DNA from: SFTJ01 sp051871555
GTDB taxonomy: Bacteria; Bacteroidota; Bacteroidia; Bacteroidales; Muribaculaceae
Direction: 5' to 3'
Assembly (NCBI GenBank): GCA_051871555.1
Contig: JBJECZ010000098.1
Span: forward strand, 1 to 30,303
Length of the DNA stretch: 30,303 nucleotides
Shown: positions 1 through 7,260 of the stretch, piece after piece
Position numbering within the stretch: position 1 is the first letter of the stretch
Layout: each line of letters opens with the position of its first letter
Notes under the pieces: generated by a model
What the model saw: only the letters and a program-made list of their open reading frames with translations
The model's database searches: none
What the model was told of the DNA's origin: nothing
Made by a program: the position numbers and the translations under genes

Positions 1-483
1 CGGAATATGATCAAGATTCGCCTTATAACAACATACTTTCTTCTTATTATTCAGATATACGTTAAACTCTACACCATCTTTTACCACACTATTATCAAAA
101 TATTCTATATACTTCAATCGAGAGGATATATTAGATAGAATTCTTATGTCTGTTTTATCTAATTTCCGGCTTACTAAACCTCTATCCTTATCCCATATTA
201 CATTATCCAAATCCAAAGATAAAGAGTCAGAGTTTAAATCCAAAGATAAAGAGACAGAGTCTAAGTCAAATACCCCTATCGACCCGACACCAACTAATAT
301 CACAGAATCGGCGCAACTTATTATCTGTGCCTTTTGATATGCATAATTTATCAGCAATATTACAGATTGCGTGCTTGAGTCATTCTCATTGTGAGATACC
401 TCTGAACTTGTAGCTTTAGTATTAGTACATGCAGCCACTGCAACCACCATGTATATGCAAAAAAGCGTAAATAAATTTCTCAT
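1..483 (-). CDS. Putative lipoprotein, partial (C-terminus beyond window); candidate immunity protein
   Basis: I read an open frame of 161 codons from an ATG at 481-483 to the window edge with no stop, so the C-terminus is missing. The N-terminus is a lipoprotein signal: a hydrophobic stretch followed by a V-A-A-C lipobox with Cys19. The mature part is Ser/Asp-rich and contains a duplicated 9-residue unit (two copies of LDL-type SDSLS sequence) encoded by a 27-bp tandem repeat. I recognise no domain. It starts 14 bp after the stop codon of the Rhs/M91 toxin remnant, which is the usual place for an immunity gene in polymorphic toxin modules. A membrane-anchored lipoprotein immunity protein would fit, but that role is inferred from position only. 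The DNA is AT-rich, unlike the sugar-utilization genes to the right. Confidence 0.75.
   Translation of the reverse strand, partial: MRNLFTLFCIYMVVAVAACTNTKATSSEVSHNENDSSTQSVILLINYAYQKAQIISCADSVILVGVGSIGVFDLDSVSLSLDLNSDSLSLDLDNVIWDKDRGLVSRKLDKTDIRILSNISSRLKYIEYFDNSVVKDGVEFNVYLNNKKKVCCYKANLDHIP
209..262. repeat. 27-bp tandem repeat, two copies, in-frame
   Basis: Unit 1 covers 209-235 and unit 2 covers 236-262. They differ at two positions (25 of 27 identical). Each unit encodes nine residues of the Ser/Asp/Leu-rich stretch in the partial lipoprotein, so copy number changes would keep the frame. Confidence 0.85.
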
Positions 484-497
484 AAATCTCTAATTAT

Positions 498-1364
498 TTA
501 ATATGTACCTCTTAATGGAAGTCCATGTTCCTTGCGTATATCATTTTCTGTAATACTACTTGAAGTATTATAATTTAATCCGACTGTTGCAGCTTCTTCC
601 TTCGGTATTTCTGAATCTTTCTATTGCCTTGTTCATCCACATATACAACAAATCCATATTTTGCATAATTAATAGCAGATCCTGACATAGAACGATCCCC
701 GTGGATCAACTCGTGGACTAACCCAATAAATGATGGTCTCTTTTTAGGTACTACTCTACCATTCTTACTATTAATTGTTCCTATATCTGGATCCGATTTC
801 GAGTCAAAATTTTACCATTACATCTGTACCAATACCATTAATTGCATTTTTAGAATTAACATCTTCTTCATAATTTTTTAACCCTAAACCCACATTAATA
901 GACATTACTTTCGAAGATCTATTTAATCGTCTTATAAGACGAGTCCCTGAAGATTTTGAGCCTCTTCCAAGTGATGCAATCTTAATTCTTATTGAGCCAT
1001 TTTTCTGTGTTGAAAACACTAATTTATCATCCGTTAATGCCTGTAGATTTCCTAATACACTAAACACTTGTTCTGCTGTTGAATTTGCTGGCAGTATGAT
1101 TATTCTCCCATCCGGGTCCACATTTTTCACCGGATTCCCGGCGCACCAGGTGTAGGGGCTTAGGCTGTAGTATTTCTCGGCTAATGGGTCCATTGTGGTG
1201 GTGCGGCCGAGCAGCGAGTCATACCAGCGGGCTTCGGAGTCGTAGAGGTCGAGACCGTTGGCTCCGTCGGTGAAATCCATTGCTCCGTCATATACAAGCG
1301 CATCGGCTGGCGATGCAACAAAGCTAAAATGCATCGGGGTCGGTATGTTGAAACGGGCAATCAT
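498..1364 (-). pseudogene. Orphan Rhs core with C-terminal M91-type metallopeptidase toxin, two frameshifts
   Basis: From the ATG at 1362-1364 the first frame gives a short N-terminus and then a canonical Rhs repeat-associated core (GLDLYDSEARWYDSLLGR, then DPLAEKYYSLSPY, then NPVKNVDPDG). It continues to a TGA at 804-806. One base less in the run near 806-813 restores a frame that carries GLVHELIHGDRSMSG, a zinc-peptidase HExxH motif at 701-715. A second single-base shift near 608-620 (AAA for an expected AAAA) restores a frame with PKEEAATVGL and then ITENDIRKEHGLPLRGTY, ending at the TAA at 498-500. The order HELIH, EE..TVG, TEN.IR.E.G and R..Y matches what I know of peptidase family M91 (NleD-like). 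There is no signal peptide, and the large Rhs shell and YD repeats are absent. It is either a decayed toxin tip or an intact gene with two homopolymer sequencing errors. Confidence 0.8.
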
Positions 1365-1389
1365 GGCTATCGATTTTTTTATTCTTCTC

Positions 1390-1397
1390 CAAAGATA
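1390..1397 (-). promoter_or_regulatory. Putative -7 box TATCTTTG of the orphan Rhs gene
   Basis: On the minus strand the octamer TATCTTTG matches the Bacteroidetes -7 consensus TAnnTTTG. It lies 25 bp before the ATG at 1364. A TTGG about 22 bp upstream is a weak -33 candidate. Because the promoter sits so close to the Rhs core, the short gene may be a stand-alone cassette and not only the tail of a truncated large gene. Confidence 0.45.
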
Positions 1398-1636
1398 GTG
1401 CAAGCCGAGAGCAGAATCGCCAAGCGCACAGCTTGAGCGTTATGCCAAGGCGCAGCCTATTTTCGCAGTTTACTGTAAAGATATTTAATTTGAGTTGCTT
1501 TGTCAATATCTTTGCCGATTTTTTCTATGCTTGGTTGACTCGAAGTGAACACCTCACTTTGGGGCGAGGCTGCTGGATCTGCAAACAAAGGTAATTCGCG
1601 TCCTGTCCGGACGCTGGTTTCGGGGGCGGCGGTGGT

Positions 1637-1664
1637 CCGTGGGTTACACTTCGCTCACCCACGG
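1637..1664. repeat. Inverted repeat, 8-bp arms CCGTGGGT / ACCCACGG
   Basis: The arms at 1637-1644 and 1657-1664 are perfect reverse complements around a 12-base loop. A second perfect hairpin follows at 1690-1706 (GCGTCC, loop TCGAC, GGACGC). The pair looks like part of a dispersed palindromic element. Confidence 0.7.
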
Positions 1665-1804
1665 CTAAATCCTCGCTGTCGCTCGGTTCGCGTCCTCGAC
1701 GGACGCCTATCGCAGCTGTTTATCCTACATATAACATCGCAACGGACGTGAACGCCGAGACAAGAGGCACCGTGGTTTTACCAGTCATACATTTCGCACC
1801 CATA

Positions 1805-1840
1805 GCAACGAACGCCTATCGTAGTTGCCATCTTCGTTGC
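1805..1840. repeat. Inverted repeat, arms GCAACGAA / TTCGTTGC
   Basis: The arms at 1805-1812 and 1833-1840 are perfect reverse complements. A second, interleaved pair is CTATCG at 1816-1821 and CGATAG at 1840-1845, so alternative folds are possible. Confidence 0.65.
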
Positions 1841-1845
1841 GATAG

Positions 1846-1874
1846 ATTATTCGACATCTTCGATGCCGAATAAT
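1846..1874. repeat. Near-perfect 29-bp palindrome with TTC loop
   Basis: ATTATTCG at 1846-1853 pairs with CGAATAAT at 1867-1874. CATC at 1855-1858 pairs with GATG at 1862-1865. There is a single A/C mismatch between the two blocks and a three-base loop. This is the strongest hairpin in the stretch and could act as a transcript end for the operon, though neither strand has a T-run after it. Confidence 0.75.
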
Positions 1875-1891
1875 AGAGGAAATCCACGCTT

Positions 1892-1909
1892 CCGCAGGTT
1901 ACACTGCGG
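1892..1909. repeat. Short hairpin CCGCAG / CTGCGG
   Basis: Perfect 6-bp arms at 1892-1897 and 1904-1909 around GTTACA. It shares GGTTACACT with the inverted repeat at 1637-1664. It is the hairpin closest to the end of the last operon gene. Confidence 0.6.
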
Positions 1910-1979
1910 TATACCATCGTTTAAGCATGGTCAAGCACCTTCGGAGGGTTCAGCGAGAGGTGTTGTGCGGCGTTGACGG

Positions 1980-3461
1980 TCAGCGGGGGAGGGCGTAGAT
2001 TTCGTCGATGGCGAACGGCTTCGACGAGTGCAGTTCAATCACCCACGTTGTCGGTTGATTCGCTTCGGAGCAAGTATCTGACGCACCGAGGTGCAGCATT
2101 ATGCCTTCAATCCATGTGTCGTGGCGCGAATAGGGGTAGGGTTGCGGTGCCGCAGTGTCGATGACGCTCGTTTCGCCGTTAGGCATTATTGCCCGAAGAA
2201 CGATTTCTTCAGGCAGATACAATCGGCTTTTTTCGCTGTTGAGCAAGCGAAGGAATATCCTATCGGCGCCAGGCTGAGCGTCGAGCGTGATGAGGTGCGT
2301 GCCGGCATCGAAGCGTTGCCATGCCTTGTTCGAAGGGTCCTCGTCGGCAGTTACGCCATCGGTGAGAGGCGTGTTGCTGTTGCAAGGCAGCAGGTTTGCC
2401 AGCGTGCCGCACATCGATTGCTCCAACGTGCACAGCAGAGGGTCGCCGTTGAGCCACGCCATGTAATTCTCGGCGGCAGAACGTGCTGTGAGAGGGTCGC
2501 CAAGCGCAAAACCCTTGGTGCCGAGGTCCCATATTCCACAAGTCATAAACGAAATTATTCGGCTCACTCCACCTTGCGAAGCTGCCACTAATTGGCTAAT
2601 TACACGCGGCATGGCAGCGGGCACGAGTGCCGAACTGCGGCTGTTGGTGCTGGCTGTCCAAGTGAACAGTTCGCAGTTTGCCCAAAACTCAATGCCGGTG
2701 CGGAGGTGAATAGCCTTCATTTGTTTCCACGCTTGTTTGAGTCGAGGCATGGGATAAGATTCGCGCACGCAACCCACCTCGTCCTGATAGGCAATGATGT
2801 CGACTTTCAGCCGTTCGATTTGCTTGGCGAAACGCGGGTCGGAAAAATTGCAGCGGAAAAACCCGTAAGGCGAAATCAGCGTTTTCTTGCCCGGAGTGAT
2901 GCTGTGAGCTCGCTCCACCAGTTTGTTCACCGCCACAACGGCGTGGTCGCTGAGCACCGGACCGAGGCAATCTTCCACCGGCAGATACCAGCCGTAGAAC
3001 GATGCCCGATTGCCGTAGATTTTAGCCAGTTCGCCCATTATTTGCAGTTGACGGCGCAATGTGGCTTTGTTGCGCAGGTTGTCGTCCTGGTCCTTAGCCC
3101 AACCGATGGAAAGAAACACCTTCATGCCCAAGCTGTCGGCAGCTTGCAGGATGGCGTCGACAGGGCTTTGCTGGTGCGTGTAGGCGTGCGGCATCAGTTG
3201 CGACGGGTAGCAAGCCTTGCCCTCGTTGGCAACAGCCATAATCACTGCATATTCAATGCCCATAGAGTGCATTTCGCACATTTTGGCGTGCCACAGCGCA
3301 GGGTCGGTGCAATCCACCCCGGCGGGGTTGGAATATTGGTTGCGTTGGTCTTGATAGAACAGGTTCACCCAACTGCCGGTGACGGGCAGCACGTCGGCAG
3401 CCCTCAGCGACAACGAGCCGAGCAGCCACAGGGCGCAAGCAAAGGCAAGATTACGGTTCAT
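1980..3461 (-). CDS. DUF4434-type putative glycoside hydrolase, secreted
   Basis: 493 residues with a Sec signal peptide (hydrophobic residues about 5-20, cleavage near AxA at 20-22). The body looks like a DUF4434 TIM barrel, about residues 25-320. Motifs I can see are GWYLPVE (Glu163), AYQDEVG near 224-230, and WANCE (Glu264). The 363-residue homologue at 20777-21868 has matching motifs, so Glu163 and Glu264 are my candidates for the catalytic acid pair of a clan-A-like barrel. The last 130 residues look like a beta-sandwich ending in IELHSSKPFAIDEIYALP, possibly carbohydrate binding. It starts 9 bp after the GH20 gene, so it is co-transcribed as the last gene of the operon. The reaction and substrate are unknown. 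The family assignment is from memory of its motifs. Confidence 0.75.
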   Translation of the reverse strand: MNRNLAFACALWLLGSLSLRAADVLPVTGSWVNLFYQDQRNQYSNPAGVDCTDPALWHAKMCEMHSMGIEYAVIMAVANEGKACYPSQLMPHAYTHQQSPVDAILQAADSLGMKVFLSIGWAKDQDDNLRNKATLRRQLQIMGELAKIYGNRASFYGWYLPVEDCLGPVLSDHAVVAVNKLVERAHSITPGKKTLISPYGFFRCNFSDPRFAKQIERLKVDIIAYQDEVGCVRESYPMPRLKQAWKQMKAIHLRTGIEFWANCELFTWTASTNSRSSALVPAAMPRVISQLVAASQGGVSRIISFMTCGIWDLGTKGFALGDPLTARSAAENYMAWLNGDPLLCTLEQSMCGTLANLLPCNSNTPLTDGVTADEDPSNKAWQRFDAGTHLITLDAQPGADRIFLRLLNSEKSRLYLPEEIVLRAIMPNGETSVIDTAAPQPYPYSRHDTWIEGIMLHLGASDTCSEANQPTTWVIELHSSKPFAIDEIYALPR

Positions 3462-3470
3462 AAACGGGAC

Positions 3471-5789
3471 TTATTTCAGGGTTATTTCGTCGACAAACAC
3501 AAATGCATTGGAGTTGGGGAAAACGTGCCATGCAGGCAACTGCTTCACGCTCTTTACAATCACGCGCACATAGCGCACGCGGCGAGCCTTGAACTGCTCG
3601 CTGTGACGAGCCACGCCAAACTCCTGTTCGCGGGTGATTTCGGGATAGTCCTTTTGGAACATCGGTGCAAACTTCTTGCCGTCAGCGGAACCGAGCACCT
3701 CAACGCCGGCAGCGTCAACCACGCCGTCGCACTGGAATATGCAGCAGTTGAAATCAACCTGACCCACCTTGGTGGCTTTGCCGAGGTCGATGGTGACGTC
3801 GCAGTCGTTGCCCACGAAGCCAATCCAGCGACCGGTGCGATAGTTGCCGTTGCCCGCGAGTCCGTCGGTGAGCGTAGGAGCGCCGTCGAAGGCGTAGTTT
3901 TCGTTAGGTTGGCTGTTGAAGGTGACCGGGCAGAACGTGGCGACGCCGTTCACAGTGACGGTGTCAGCCAGTTCGCGGCTGGGCTTACCGCCTGCCATCG
4001 ACACGGCACGCAGCGTGCTCGATGCGCCGATGGTGAACGGGCGAGTGTAGACCGGCGACTGCTCGGTGGGCTTTGTGCCGTCGAGGGTGTAGTGAATGGT
4101 GCGACCTTTCAGCGTTGTTAGCGTCACTTCGAGGGCATGGGCATCGGTCTTTGGCGTGTATTTTGGCGAGATGTCGGCAAGGTGACGCGCGTAGTTATAG
4201 CCCAGCGCGTCGTAGGTGGCAAACAATGCCGGCACGCGGTTGAGGAAGTCGTTGTAGTTTTTGTGTCGGGCATCGGTCCAAAGCACCTCGGCAAGCGCAG
4301 CCACGCGAGGCATAGCCATATATTGCACCTGCGAGAATGAGGGAATGTATTCGGTCCAGAGATTGGCTTGAGCCCCAAGCACGAATGCCGATTCGGCAGC
4401 ATTGAGCTGCTTAGGCACCGGTTCGAAGCTATAGACGCGCTCCACCGGGATGAATCCGCCAATGGCGAACGGCTCGAACTGAGTCTCCTTGCTCTGATAG
4501 AAATCGAAATAGAGATGCGTGTTAGGCGAGAGAATCACGCGGTTGCCGCGTCGGGCGCCGTCGATGGCACCGGCATCGCCACGCCACGAGGTGACGATGG
4601 CGTCGCTTGGCACGTCGCATTCAAGCACTTCGTCCCAACCAATCATTGTGCGGCCTCGCTGCTTGATTACGTTGTAGGCAAAGCGAGTGACATAGCCTTG
4701 CAGGCGGTCGTCAGCCGAGAATTTGCCTTTTGCCGTGATGCCTTCGCTTGCGATTCGAGCTTGACAGCGCGGACATTCTTTCCAGCGCATTTTCGGGCAC
4801 TCATCGCCGCCGATGTGGATGTATTGCGACGGAAACAAGTCGATGATTTCGTTGAGCACATCGCTGATGAATTGCATAGTGCTGTCGTTGCCCACGCAAA
4901 GCACCTCGTCGCTCACGCCCCACTGCGTCCACACGTCGTACGGACCGCCCGTGCAGCCCAGATGCGGATAGGCAGCCAAAGCAGCGCGCATGTGTCCCGG
5001 CATATCAATTTCGGGAATCACTTCGATGTGGCGCTCGGCAGCGTAGCGAATCACGTCGCGCACCTGCTCTTGGGTGTAGAATCCGCCGTGAGGCACGCCG
5101 TCCCATTTGCCCGGATTGCGACCGATGACGGTTTGTGTGCGCATCGAGCCTACCTCGGTTAGGCGCGGATATTTCTTGATTTCAATGCGCCAACCTTGGT
5201 CGTCGGTCAGATGCCAGTGGAAGGTGTTCATATTGTGCAATGCCAACATGTCGATGAACTGCTTCACCTCGTCGATACCGTAGAAATGGCGGCTGACGTC
5301 GAACATCATGCCGCGATAGGCAAATCGGGGAGCGTCGGTGATGGTTACAGCCGGCAAAGCCACCTGTTGCGACGGGCTTTGCGGCAGCGATTTGCGCAGC
5401 GTGGTTATGCCGCGGAAGGTTCCGGCAGCCGATGCGCCGTTAATCACAATGCTGTCGGCGCACACCGTGATTTGATATGCTTCGCGGTTGGCGTGGCTGA
5501 GCGAGGCGTGCAGCACAATGGGCGTGCCTTTGCCGTCAGGTTCTACGGCGATGCCCGTCGACTGCTTGATGTATTGCGCAAGCAGCTGCGCTTCGGTTTG
5601 CAGAGCGGCGTCGCAGCGTATGCTAACGCCCTGTTGCAGCACAAAGGGTTCGCTCTGATTGCTGACTATCGAATTTGGCAAAGGAATCACTTGATATGAA
5701 GCCTTTGGTTGCGCCATGGCAGAGAATCCGGCAGCGGTGAGAGCGGCTGCAAGGGCATATTTGATGGTACGTTGTATTTTGGTGTTCAT
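3471..5789 (-). CDS. GH20 beta-N-acetylhexosaminidase
   Basis: 772 residues with a Sec signal (residues 1 to about 26, ending AMA). A GH20b-like N-domain spans roughly 30-150, and the catalytic barrel starts around 155 (YRGMMFDVSRHFY, then FHWHLTDDQGWRIEIKKYP). The signature HIGGDECPKMRW places the family's catalytic pair at Asp329-Glu330. In GH20 the Asp positions the substrate 2-acetamido group for substrate-assisted catalysis and the Glu is the acid/base. A small beta domain of the chitobiase C-terminal type (HYTLDGTKPT) follows near 560-620. The C-terminal region, about 640-772, resembles a discoidin-like (F5/8C) module. The enzyme should release terminal beta-GlcNAc or beta-GalNAc in the periplasm or at the cell surface. 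It lies 40 bp after the DUF5009 gene and 9 bp before the DUF4434 gene. Confidence 0.95.
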   Translation of the reverse strand: MNTKIQRTIKYALAAALTAAGFSAMAQPKASYQVIPLPNSIVSNQSEPFVLQQGVSIRCDAALQTEAQLLAQYIKQSTGIAVEPDGKGTPIVLHASLSHANREAYQITVCADSIVINGASAAGTFRGITTLRKSLPQSPSQQVALPAVTITDAPRFAYRGMMFDVSRHFYGIDEVKQFIDMLALHNMNTFHWHLTDDQGWRIEIKKYPRLTEVGSMRTQTVIGRNPGKWDGVPHGGFYTQEQVRDVIRYAAERHIEVIPEIDMPGHMRAALAAYPHLGCTGGPYDVWTQWGVSDEVLCVGNDSTMQFISDVLNEIIDLFPSQYIHIGGDECPKMRWKECPRCQARIASEGITAKGKFSADDRLQGYVTRFAYNVIKQRGRTMIGWDEVLECDVPSDAIVTSWRGDAGAIDGARRGNRVILSPNTHLYFDFYQSKETQFEPFAIGGFIPVERVYSFEPVPKQLNAAESAFVLGAQANLWTEYIPSFSQVQYMAMPRVAALAEVLWTDARHKNYNDFLNRVPALFATYDALGYNYARHLADISPKYTPKTDAHALEVTLTTLKGRTIHYTLDGTKPTEQSPVYTRPFTIGASSTLRAVSMAGGKPSRELADTVTVNGVATFCPVTFNSQPNENYAFDGAPTLTDGLAGNGNYRTGRWIGFVGNDCDVTIDLGKATKVGQVDFNCCIFQCDGVVDAAGVEVLGSADGKKFAPMFQKDYPEITREQEFGVARHSEQFKARRVRYVRVIVKSVKQLPAWHVFPNSNAFVFVDEITLK

Positions 5790-5829
5790 TGTTTATTGTT
5801 TTGTGGGTTTATATTCAAATAAAAAATAC

Positions 5830-7260
5830 TCAGGTGCGCCAAACACATTTGCGTCGGGTGAAGAACATGGTGATAGCCACTGCCAACGATGTGAGTATGA
5901 AGCCTTGCAGAGCACCCAACCACGGCGATTGGTAGAACACGCCAAACCAGCGAGTTACGCCAAGCAGGTTGAGCACCGGGTAGATGGCAAGGTCGACAGC
6001 CACGTATGCCACCATTGGGTTTTGACCCGATTCCACAAGGAAAGCAGTGGCACGATGCAAGCGGAAATAGTCGGTGAGCACACTGAGGAATACCAGCGTG
6101 GCAAACGATAGTCCGGCTGTGGTGAACAGATAGCTTACGGTGACGGGGTCCTTCTTGATGCCGTCTTCGTATGCCTCGAAGCACAGCCCGAGAGCCACCA
6201 TTGCAGCAGCGCAGGTCCACAACTGGCGCCACAGGGCAGTGTAGCCTTCGCCGCGGCGCACGAGGCAGTAGCCAACTACGAGCAGCAAGGCGTTGAGCAC
6301 CAGATTGAGCACTAAGGCGCGGGTGTAGAGGCAGCATAAGTTCGCAATCACCAAAGCCAGAGCCGTGGCGGCGATGGCGATGGCTGTGGCTGGTTTGGTG
6401 GCGGTGTCGGTTGTGGTGTTGGCGATGTGCTTAAGCAGCATCTCGCCGGCGAATGTGCCGGGAATCACTATCAGCAGATATTCGAGATAGCGTGGTTGAT
6501 AGAGCCACGGTGCCGAGGTGAAATGAAGCAGCCAGGCAGTCCACGAATTGGCGTCGGCGTTTGCCGAGAAGAACAGAGCCATCACTGCACCCGTGACTGC
6601 GATACGAGCCATCGGGTGGTTGATGGTGAACACATAAAGCAGCGTGGCAGATACGCACACGTTGGCAAGAATGAGAATGATGATGTTGCTTTGCGAGAGC
6701 GAGAAGTCGCTGCCGTGCACCGCATATAGCAGAGCAGCCATGGCAGCAACGCCGGCTGCCGGCACCACCTTATGCACCCATTCGGGCAGGCTGGCAGGCA
6801 AGCGCACGAATACGACAAACTGCAGAGCAAATCCTATAAGGGCTATAACCCAGTTGCTCCAGCATTGAGGATTGCCGGTCATGTAGGGATAGAGATGCTG
6901 AATGACGATGGCAAAGAACGCCAGTTTGATGCCTCGCCAAAGCGCATTGAGCGCCAAGCGCCATGTGGCAGCGCCTTGCGAGTGCTTTCTGCCCACCGAG
7001 AATGGCAACGCCGCTCCGAGGGCAAACAAAAACGACGGAAACACCAAGTCGACCCAAGTCAAACCAGGCAGATTGGGGTTGAACACATGGTCGGGCGGCG
7101 GCACTTGGGCATGATACATCCATCCTGGCAGTATGCCGTAGACCACCGTTGCGCTAAGCACCATGGTGAGGATGGCGTAGCCGCGCAGGGCGTCGAGCGC
7201 CATGGCACGCTGCTTCACTGTGCCTTTGTTTGGTTCATTCCTTTCGATATTTCGTTCCAT
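5830..7260 (-). CDS. DUF5009 multispanning membrane protein, HGSNAT-like acyltransferase clan
   Basis: 476 residues with many hydrophobic segments. The N-terminus carries ALDALRGYAILTMVLS, and then GLTWVDLVFPSFLFALGAALPFS, typical of DUF5009 and of the clan containing HGSNAT, which acetylates terminal glucosamine of heparan sulfate using cytoplasmic acetyl-CoA. A histidine-containing stretch near residues 48-60 (YHAQVPPPDHVF) lies between the first membrane segments. By analogy it may acetylate the amino group of glucosamine residues on the periplasmic side, so that GlcNAc-specific enzymes can act. This is inference. With the start at 7260 it overlaps the end of the upstream GHL10 gene by 46 bp. 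A start at Met20 (7203) would remove the overlap, but the KQR residues before ALDALRG look family-typical, so I keep the longer form. Confidence 0.8.
   Translation of the reverse strand: MERNIERNEPNKGTVKQRAMALDALRGYAILTMVLSATVVYGILPGWMYHAQVPPPDHVFNPNLPGLTWVDLVFPSFLFALGAALPFSVGRKHSQGAATWRLALNALWRGIKLAFFAIVIQHLYPYMTGNPQCWSNWVIALIGFALQFVVFVRLPASLPEWVHKVVPAAGVAAMAALLYAVHGSDFSLSQSNIIILILANVCVSATLLYVFTINHPMARIAVTGAVMALFFSANADANSWTAWLLHFTSAPWLYQPRYLEYLLIVIPGTFAGEMLLKHIANTTTDTATKPATAIAIAATALALVIANLCCLYTRALVLNLVLNALLLVVGYCLVRRGEGYTALWRQLWTCAAAMVALGLCFEAYEDGIKKDPVTVSYLFTTAGLSFATLVFLSVLTDYFRLHRATAFLVESGQNPMVAYVAVDLAIYPVLNLLGVTRWFGVFYQSPWLGALQGFILTSLAVAITMFFTRRKCVWRT

Larger units (their letters stand above)
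1398..1979. other. Noncoding palindrome-rich stretch between the Rhs remnant and the utilization locus
   Basis: About 580 bases without a gene I can support. The short open frames here have no recognisable protein character. The right two thirds is a patchwork of small inverted repeats (listed separately), several sharing the word GGTTACACT. This suggests an intergenic mobile or REP-like repeat family. It also marks the change from AT-rich DNA on the left to GC-richer DNA on the right. I see no simple terminator with a T-tract just after the last gene of the locus at 1980. Confidence 0.6.

Noticed and set aside
1324..1506. Minus-strand open frame upstream of the Rhs core
   Set aside because: It overlaps the promoter-like region and the Rhs start in another frame; no Rhs or other motif.
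1545..1751. Plus-strand open frame of 68 codons in the palindrome-rich stretch
   Set aside because: Its sequence comes from the inverted repeats and has low-quality composition with no homologous motif.
1980..3461. Considered calling the DUF4434 and GHL10 proteins GH10 xylanases
   Set aside because: They lack GH10 signatures; the GHL10 name is historical and the motifs match PF02638 and DUF4434 instead.
2592..4121. Plus-strand open frame of 509 codons across the end of GH20 and the DUF4434 gene
   Set aside because: It lies antisense to two well-supported genes, spans their junction, and reads as His/Ala/Val-rich sequence without domains or a signal; it is a by-product of GC-rich codon usage.
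4368..5162. Plus-strand open frame of 264 codons inside GH20
   Set aside because: Antisense to the catalytic domain of GH20, with no motif of its own.
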